Positions 58,632-64,000 of a stretch of 64,000 nt of DNA are shown here, one piece after another; position 1 is the first letter of the stretch, and each line of letters opens with the position of its first letter. Source of the DNA: Pseudomonas bharatica CSV86 (lineage in GTDB: Bacteria > Pseudomonadota > Gammaproteobacteria > Pseudomonadales > Pseudomonadaceae). The notes beneath the pieces are model-generated. The model did not search any database and had not been told where the DNA came from. It saw only the letters and a program-made list of their open reading frames with translations. The position numbers were made by a program, and so were the translations under genes. Where the stretch lies: contig NZ_AMWJ02000002.1 of NCBI RefSeq assembly GCF_000319305.2, forward strand, positions 310,001-374,000, given 5' to 3'.

Positions 58632-59942
58632 TCAACTATTGGCCAGGGCCAGGTCTTCCTCGGTACTCAACTGTTCCCGCGCCCCGAAGTACATCGCCGT
58701 CAGCACCCCGACCAGGCCCATCGCCGCGCAGAACGCCACGCATACCCACGGGCTCCATGGCATCAGCGCAATCAGCATCAGCGGCGTGGTACTCGCCCAC
58801 AGCGCGTAGGCGACGTTGTAGGTAAAGGAAATCCCCGACACGCGGATCCGCGCCGGGAACAACCCGACCATCACCGAGGGCACCACGCCGACCACACCAC
58901 AGGCCAGGCCGGCCAGGGCATAAGCGATACCGACGCTGTCCCAGCCCGCCACCAGGCTGCCATACAAGGCACCGATCCCCAACGGCAGCAACAGCGAATA
59001 GAGGATCAGTGCCCGCCAGGCACCGATGCGATCCACCAGCATCCCGGCCAGCACGCAGCCGATATTGAGGAAGACGATGCCAATGCTGCTCAGGGCGAAG
59101 GTATGCCCCGCGCTCATGCCGAAACGTTGCTGCATCACGGTCGGGGTGATAACCACCAGCACCACCACCGCCGAGGTCAGCACGCAGGTCAGCAAGGCGG
59201 CGGGAACCAGCGCCCGGCGATGCTCGCGCAACACCGCGCGCAGGGGAAACTCCACCGGCCTGTCGCTGCGCTGGCGTTCCAGGGCCAGGAAGATCGGCGT
59301 CTCGCTCAACCAGCGGCGCAACCACACGCCGATCACGCCGAACACCCCGCCGAGCAGGAACGGATAGCGCCAGGCGAAATCGAGGATCTCCTGCGGGGTG
59401 AAGACTTTTGCCAGCAGGGTCGCGGTCAGCGCGCCGAGCAGGTAGCCGAAGGTCAGCCCGGCCTGGAGAAAGCCCAGGGCGTAGCCGCGCCGGCCGACCG
59501 GCGCATGTTCGGCAACGAAGGTCCAGGCACTCGGCACCTCGCCGCCGACCGCCGCCCCCTGCAGGATGCGCAGCGCCAGCAGGATCAGCGGCGCGGCATA
59601 GCCGATGTCCGCATAGGTCGGCATCACCCCGATCAGCAGGCAAGGCAGTGCCATCATCAGAATGCTCAGGCTGAACACCTTCTTGCGTCCCAGGTGGTCG
59701 GCAAAATGCGCCATGAGGATGCCACCCAGCGGACGCGCCAGGTAACCGGTGACGAAGATCCCGAAGCTTTGCAGCAGGCGTAGCCACTCGGGCATTTCCG
59801 GCGGGAAGAACAGCTGGCTCAGGGTCAGGGCGAAGAATACGAAAATGATGAAATCGTAGATTTCCAGCGCACCGCCCAGGGCCGCCAGGCCAAGGGTCTT
59901 GTGATCGCCACGGGATAGCCGCGTGGAGTCGTTGGCAGTCAT
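58632..59942 (-). CDS. MFS transporter, metabolite:H+ symporter (MHS) type
   Basis: 436 residues, 12 predicted membrane helices. MFS loop motifs A (G-H-x-x-D/R-x-x-G-R-R/K) appear as FADHLGRKKVF; the N-terminal LGGALEIYDFIIFVFFALTL is typical of the ProP/ShiA/citrate MHS branch. The transported compound (probably a carboxylate or zwitterion) cannot be inferred. Monocistronic; its 3' end is the source of the truncated duplicate at 58412-58544. Confidence 0.87.
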   Translation of the reverse strand: MTANDSTRLSRGDHKTLGLAALGGALEIYDFIIFVFFALTLSQLFFPPEMPEWLRLLQSFGIFVTGYLARPLGGILMAHFADHLGRKKVFSLSILMMALPCLLIGVMPTYADIGYAAPLILLALRILQGAAVGGEVPSAWTFVAEHAPVGRRGYALGFLQAGLTFGYLLGALTATLLAKVFTPQEILDFAWRYPFLLGGVFGVIGVWLRRWLSETPIFLALERQRSDRPVEFPLRAVLREHRRALVPAALLTCVLTSAVVVLVVITPTVMQQRFGMSAGHTFALSSIGIVFLNIGCVLAGMLVDRIGAWRALILYSLLLPLGIGALYGSLVAGWDSVGIAYALAGLACGVVGVVPSVMVGLFPARIRVSGISFTYNVAYALWASTTPLMLIALMPWSPWVCVAFCAAMGLVGVLTAMYFGAREQLSTEEDLALANS

Positions 59943-60020
59943 AGGGATTTCCGCAGCAATGGACAGGGTCGCGCGAACGAGCGGCAGAGCATATCAAAAA
60001 TGCGCAGGCGTGCTGGCGTC

Positions 60021-60503
60021 TCAGGAGGATCGGGAAAACACCGTCTGCCCAAGGTTCTGCAAGCGTTTGGCCGGCCCGCGCAGGCCTGGCTTGCCCGGCG
60101 GTCGCAACTGGCCGATCACCCGCGGTGTGTCCACCAGCGCCATGAAGGCCTGCAGGGTCTCGTCATCGGGCACCCTGGGCAGGCTGATGTTCAGGGCCTG
60201 GCGCTGGCCCGGCGGCACTGCCGGTATCTTCAGGTGCTGGGACTCGTAGAGCAGCGCATGCTGGATCTGCACATTGACCCGGCAGAAGCGTTCCAGGTCC
60301 ACCCCGGCATGGCTGGCAAGATCGATGTTGCCGATCAGCAGGTTGAAGGGCTGCAGCGCGTTGTGCACCAGATGCTGCAGGTCGTCGAAGGACTGCACCG
60401 GGGCGATGCGGAAATAGCCCATGCCATTGAGCATCTTCTCCAGTTGCAGAAGTTGCATCGGATGCGCGTCGGCGAGGAGGATTCGCAAGGACTTGTCGGG
60501 CAT
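60021..60503 (-). CDS. Degenerate receiver-domain protein (atypical response regulator)
   Basis: 160 residues. The N-terminus RILLADAHPMQLLQLEKMLN has the acidic start of a CheY-like receiver, but where the phospho-acceptor Asp is expected the sequence reads N (L-L-I-G-N-I-D-L-A-S-H-A-G). The conserved Thr/Lys region is not obvious. No DNA-binding domain is visible; the tail is basic and Pro-rich. It probably works without phosphorylation or binds a partner. It is monocistronic and divergent from the pvdR operon. Confidence 0.6.
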   Translation of the reverse strand: MPDKSLRILLADAHPMQLLQLEKMLNGMGYFRIAPVQSFDDLQHLVHNALQPFNLLIGNIDLASHAGVDLERFCRVNVQIQHALLYESQHLKIPAVPPGQRQALNISLPRVPDDETLQAFMALVDTPRVIGQLRPPGKPGLRGPAKRLQNLGQTVFSRSS

Positions 60504-60682
60504 CGTCGGTGACCAAGGGCAGTGGTTGAGGGTGAACGATCCTTGGTCGATTCGCCGCAGGAAGCGGCTTTCCCTGGCAGCTTTCCTTGATAGTTGACGG
60601 GAAACCGTCGGAAATCAAGGAAGCGTCAATATATTGTTTAAACGGCGTCCGCGTTTCGACCTGCGTACTCGCGTGCACGGGG

Positions 60683-60706
60683 TAAATAAGCGCACAAGTG
60701 CTTCGT
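60683..60706 (+). promoter_or_regulatory. PvdS-type (iron-starvation) promoter of the pvdR operon
   Basis: TAAAT (60683-60687), exactly 16 bases, then CGT (60704-60706), matching the iron-starvation box TAAAT-N16-17-CGT recognised by the PvdS ECF sigma factor. It lies about 70 bases before pvdR and in the right orientation, which supports identification of the efflux genes as pvdRT-opmQ. Confidence 0.7.
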
Positions 60707-60774
60707 CTACCTGGGAGCCCCTCCCCGCGCTGTCGCCCCTGTGCGCGGGCCGAACCCTTCGGCTGGAACCCGCC

Positions 60775-61950
60775 ATGAGACGTCCCGCATTCAAATACCG
60801 CCTGCTGCTCTGCGCCCTTGGCCTGGCCAGCCTCGGCGCCCTGGCCGCCTGGAAGACCCTGCCCGGCCAGGACACGCTGAACACCGTCACGGTCACCCGC
60901 AACACTATCGAAAGCAGCGTTACCGCCCTCGGCACCCTGCAACCGCGCCGCTACGTGGATGTCGGCGCCCAGGCCTCGGGACAGATCCGCAAGCTGCACG
61001 TCGAACCCGGCGACCAGGTCGAGGAAGGCCAGCTACTGGTGGAAATCGATCCCTCTACCCAGCAGGCCAAGCTCGACGCCGGGCGTTACTCCATCGACAA
61101 CCTCAAGGCCCAACTGGCCGAGCAGCAGGCCGAGTACCGGCTCGCCGAACAGCAGCTCAAGCGCCAGCAAAGCCTCGCCACAGGCGGCGCTACCCGCGAG
61201 GAAGACGTGCAGACCGCGCAAGCGCGGCTCAAGGTGACCCAGGCACGCATCGACATGTACCGCGCGCAGATCCTCCAGGCCCAGGCCAGCCTGCGCAGCG
61301 ATGAGGCGGAGCTGGGCTATACGCGGATCTATGCGCCGATGTCCGGCACCGTGGTCGCGGTGGACGCGCGCGAAGGCCAGACCCTCAACGCCCAGCAGCA
61401 GACGCCGCTGATCCTGCGCATCGCCAGGTTGTCGCCGATGACCGTCTGGGCCCAGGTATCGGAAGCCGACATAGGCCACGTCAGGCCTGGCATGCAGGCC
61501 TGGTTCACCACCCTCGCCGGCGGCAAGCGACGCTGGGTCAGCACGGTACGGCAGATCCTGCCAATACCGCCCAAGCCCCTCGACCCGTCGATGCAGAGCA
61601 GCGGCGGCAGCGTTACAGGCAGCAGCGGCAGCAGTGGTGGCAAGGTGGTGCTCTATACCGTGTTGCTCGACGTGGACAACCCGGACAACAGCCTGATGGC
61701 GGAAATGACCGCCCAGGTGTTCTTCGTGGCCGGCCAGGCCAGCAATGTTCTGACCGCGCCCCTGGCGGCACTTGAAGAAGACGGCGACCAGCCCGACCAG
61801 CGCCTGGCCCAGGTGCTGGGGCGCGACGGCCAGGTGCAGCAGCGCCATGTGCGTACCGGCATCAGCGACCGCCTGCGGGTGCAGATCCTCGACGGCCTGG
61901 CCGAAGGCGAGCGCCTGCTGATCGGCGCGCCTGTCGCCAGCGGGGGTTGA
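60775..61950 (+). CDS. pvdR: PvdR-type periplasmic adaptor (membrane fusion protein, MacA family)
   Basis: 391 residues from the ATG at 60775. One N-terminal helix (LLLCALGLASLGALAAW) anchors it in the inner membrane. The lipoyl/biotinyl-like halves (GAQASGQIRKLHVEPGDQVE, TRIYAPMSGTVVAVDAREGQ) flank an alpha-hairpin (YSIDNLKAQLAEQQAEYRLA). The C-terminal part is beta-barrel-like. It joins the PvdT pump to an outer-membrane channel. The PvdS-like box upstream and neighbouring opmQ start favour pyoverdine recycling/secretion over macrolide efflux. Confidence 0.85.
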   Translation: MRRPAFKYRLLLCALGLASLGALAAWKTLPGQDTLNTVTVTRNTIESSVTALGTLQPRRYVDVGAQASGQIRKLHVEPGDQVEEGQLLVEIDPSTQQAKLDAGRYSIDNLKAQLAEQQAEYRLAEQQLKRQQSLATGGATREEDVQTAQARLKVTQARIDMYRAQILQAQASLRSDEAELGYTRIYAPMSGTVVAVDAREGQTLNAQQQTPLILRIARLSPMTVWAQVSEADIGHVRPGMQAWFTTLAGGKRRWVSTVRQILPIPPKPLDPSMQSSGGSVTGSSGSSGGKVVLYTVLLDVDNPDNSLMAEMTAQVFFVAGQASNVLTAPLAALEEDGDQPDQRLAQVLGRDGQVQQRHVRTGISDRLRVQILDGLAEGERLLIGAPVASGG

Positions 61951-63915
61951 ATGAGCATCCCGCTGATCGAACTGCGCGACATCCGCAAATCCTACGGCGG
62001 CGTCGACACCCCCAAGGTCGAGGTGGTGCGCGGCATCGACCTGGCCATCCACCCGGGTGAATTCGTCGCTATCGTCGGCGCCTCCGGTTCCGGTAAATCG
62101 ACGCTGATGAACATCCTCGGCTGCCTCGACCGTCCCACCAGCGGCCAGTACCTGTTCGCCGGCCGGGATGTCGCCGGGCTGGACAGCGACGAACTGGCCT
62201 GGCTGCGCCGCGAGGCCTTCGGTTTCGTGTTCCAGGGCTACCACCTGATCGCCTCCGGCTCGGCCCGGGAGAACGTCGAAATGCCGGCAATCTACGCCGG
62301 CCTTCCGGCCGAGGAGCGCCATGCCCGTGCCACCGCCCTGCTGGAGCGCCTGGGCCTCGGCGAGCGCACCGGCAACCGCCCGCACCAGCTCTCGGGCGGC
62401 CAGCAGCAACGGGTGTCCATCGCCCGCGCGCTGATGAACGGCGGCCATATCATCCTCGCCGACGAACCCACCGGTGCCCTCGACAGCCAGAGCGGTGCCG
62501 AGGTCATGGCCTTGCTCGACGAACTGGCCAGCCAGGGCCACGTGATCATCCTCATCACCCACGACCGCCAGGTGGCCGCCCGCGCCCGGCGCGTGATCGA
62601 GATCCGCGACGGCCTGGTGATCAGCGACTCGATCAACCCGCAAGGCGAGCGCGAACCCGCCAGGGCCGGCGCCCAGGCCGAGGAGTTGCGCCAGCACCTG
62701 GACCGCGGCGCCACTCAGACCGGCGCCTGGAAGGGCGAGCTGCTGGAAGCCTTGCAGGCGGCCTGGCGAGTCATGTGGATCAACCGCTTCCGCACCGCCC
62801 TGACCCTGCTCGGCATCGTCATCGGCGTTGCCTCGGTGGTGGTCATGCTCGCCGTCGGCGAGGGCAGCAAGCGCCAGGTCGTCGCGCAGATGGCCGCCTT
62901 CGGCTCGAACATCCTTTACCTCAGTGCCAAGTCCGCGAGCCTTCACGAACCGGCAGGCATCGTCACCCTCGACGATGTCGAGGCGCTGTCCGGGCTGCCG
63001 CAGGTGAAGAAGATCATGCCGGTGATCGGCAGCGAGCTGACCGTGCGCTATGGCAATGCCAGCCACAGCTTCTATGTCGGCGGCAACAACACCTATTTCC
63101 CGGGGATCTTCAACTGGCCGGTGGTGGAAGGCAGCTTCTTCACCGACGCCGACGAACGCAGCGCTGCCGCCGTGGCGGTGATCGGGCAGAAGGTCCGGGA
63201 AAAGCTGTTCGCCGAGCGCAATCCCATCGGCCAGTACATCCTGATCGGCAAGGTGCCGTTCCAGGTGCTCGGCATCCTTGCCGCCAAGGGCGCCAGTTCC
63301 GGCGACACCGACAGCGACGGGCGCATCGTGGTGCCCTACTCCGCCGCCTCGATCCGCCTGTTCGGCAGCCGCGATCCGGAATACGTGACCATCGCCGCAG
63401 TCGATTCGGCCCGGGTCAAGGAAACCGAAGCGGCCATCGACCACCTGATGCGCAAGCTGCACCACGGCAAGCAGGACTACGAACTGACCAACTTCGCCGC
63501 ACTGATCCAGGCCGAAGCGCGCACGCAGAACACCCTGTCGCTGATGCTCGGGGCGATCGCCGCGATCTCCCTGCTGGTCGGCGGCATCGGGGTGATGAAC
63601 ATCATGCTCATGACCGTGCGCGAACGCACCCGTGAAATCGGCATACGCATGGCCACCGGGGCACGGCAACGCGACATCCTGCGCCAGTTCCTCACCGAGG
63701 CGGTACTGCTGTCGATGGTCGGCGGGGTCACCGGCATCGTGCTTGCCGCACTGATCGGCGGTGGCCTGATGCTGGCGGACATCGCCGTGGCCTTCTCCCT
63801 CGGCGCCGTGCTCGGCGCCTTTACCTGCGCCGTGATGACCGGCGTGGTGTTCGGCTTCATGCCGGCCCGCAAGGCGGCCCGGCTCGATCCGGTCAAAGCC
63901 CTGACAAGCGAATAA
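61951..63915 (+). CDS. pvdT: PvdT-type MacB-family ABC transporter
   Basis: 654 residues, fused ATPase and permease as in MacB. Walker [17 protein letters not shown]-loop FVFQGYHLI; signature [17 protein letters not shown]; Walker [15 protein letters not shown]. The membrane part has helix 1 at about 275-300 ([20 protein letters not shown]), a large periplasmic domain (about 300-520), and three C-terminal helices. It directly follows pvdR and precedes the opmQ start by 3 bases; together they should form a tripartite exporter. Confidence 0.88.
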   Translation: MSIPLIELRDIRKSYGGVDTPKVEVVRGIDLAIHPGEFVAIVGASGSGKSTLMNILGCLDRPTSGQYLFAGRDVAGLDSDELAWLRREAFGFVFQGYHLIASGSARENVEMPAIYAGLPAEERHARATALLERLGLGERTGNRPHQLSGGQQQRVSIARALMNGGHIILADEPTGALDSQSGAEVMALLDELASQGHVIILITHDRQVAARARRVIEIRDGLVISDSINPQGEREPARAGAQAEELRQHLDRGATQTGAWKGELLEALQAAWRVMWINRFRTALTLLGIVIGVASVVVMLAVGEGSKRQVVAQMAAFGSNILYLSAKSASLHEPAGIVTLDDVEALSGLPQVKKIMPVIGSELTVRYGNASHSFYVGGNNTYFPGIFNWPVVEGSFFTDADERSAAAVAVIGQKVREKLFAERNPIGQYILIGKVPFQVLGILAAKGASSGDTDSDGRIVVPYSAASIRLFGSRDPEYVTIAAVDSARVKETEAAIDHLMRKLHHGKQDYELTNFAALIQAEARTQNTLSLMLGAIAAISLLVGGIGVMNIMLMTVRERTREIGIRMATGARQRDILRQFLTEAVLLSMVGGVTGIVLAALIGGGLMLADIAVAFSLGAVLGAFTCAVMTGVVFGFMPARKAARLDPVKALTSE

Positions 63916-63918
63916 ACG

Positions 63919-64000
63919 ATGAACGCCAGCCGCCTCAGTCTTCTCACCCTTGGTTTGCTTCTCGCCGCGTGCTCCAGCCCCCGGCCGGACAACGCACTGC
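63919..64000 (+). CDS. opmQ: Start of outer-membrane factor lipoprotein (OpmQ-like), cut by window end
   Basis: The ATG at 63919 opens MNASRLSLLTLGLLLAACSS with a lipobox (L-A-A-C), typical of NodT/OprM-family outer-membrane channels. Only 27 residues are in the window. Assignment rests on this signal and on position after pvdT. Confidence 0.6.
   Translation, partial: MNASRLSLLTLGLLLAACSSPRPDNAL

Overview
The window is a high-GC gammaproteobacterial chromosome segment that fits the genus Pseudomonas, fluorescens/protegens/putida side. The reasons are the order gltA // sdhCDAB-sucAB-lpdG-sucCD, the fabA-fabB pair, etfBA divergent from ETF-QO, a PvdRT-OpmQ-type exporter behind a PvdS-like promoter, and many REP/REPIN elements of the GTGGGAGCTGGCTTGCCAGCGAT type. 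No rRNA, tRNA or CRISPR array was recognised.

Layout. 1-8.5 kb is an accessory locus: a probable P47/TULIP-like protein (minus strand, running off the edge), three exported proteins sharing a Cys-bracketed repeat (F-x-C-P...G-R-x-H-x-G-D-E...R-Y-x-C), and a 1,639-residue RHS/YD-repeat protein with a membrane-segment-containing C-terminus. 8.7-13.7 kb is a four-gene chaperone-usher fimbrial operon. 13.9-15.7 kb is gpsA-DUF4389-sixA (minus). 15.8-20.8 kb is a translationally coupled TonB-dependent receptor, periplasmic binding protein-like and hybrid histidine kinase operon. 21-22.7 kb is fabA-fabB, followed by a tandem REP array. 23-27.3 kb holds a chemoreceptor, a DUF3859 protein, an amidohydrolase and a pirin. 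27.3-28.8 kb is an IS3-family element sitting inside a REP pair. 28.8-33.8 kb holds dienelactone hydrolase, htpG with a near-perfect sigma-32 promoter, two overlapping hotdog thioesterases, an Ala-rich lipoprotein and a DUF599 protein. 34-48.7 kb holds brnQ and the complete TCA block, with divergent promoters recognisable between sdhC and gltA. 49-54.3 kb has a START-domain protein, a YkgJ-type protein, a MocR-type regulator and an OmpA/DUF4398/solute-binding operon. 54.4-58.3 kb is etfBA and ETF-QO. 58.6-64 kb has an MFS transporter, a degenerate receiver protein and the start of a pvdR-pvdT-opmQ operon.

How the genes work together. sdh and suc supply the oxidative half of the TCA cycle fed by citrate synthase. 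EtfAB and ETF-QO pass acyl-CoA dehydrogenase electrons to ubiquinone, and a PsrA-like box touches the ETF-QO promoter. FabA/FabB make unsaturated fatty acids.

Data quality. Seven genes are each broken by apparent single-base deletions, every one in a G/C run (about 28-32, 3158-3161, 3402-3405, 9411-9414, 20512-20514, 49043-49048, 53348-53352). Restoring one base in each restores the expected protein. This pattern looks more like homopolymer sequencing error than eight independent mutations, so I annotate these as genes, not pseudogenes.
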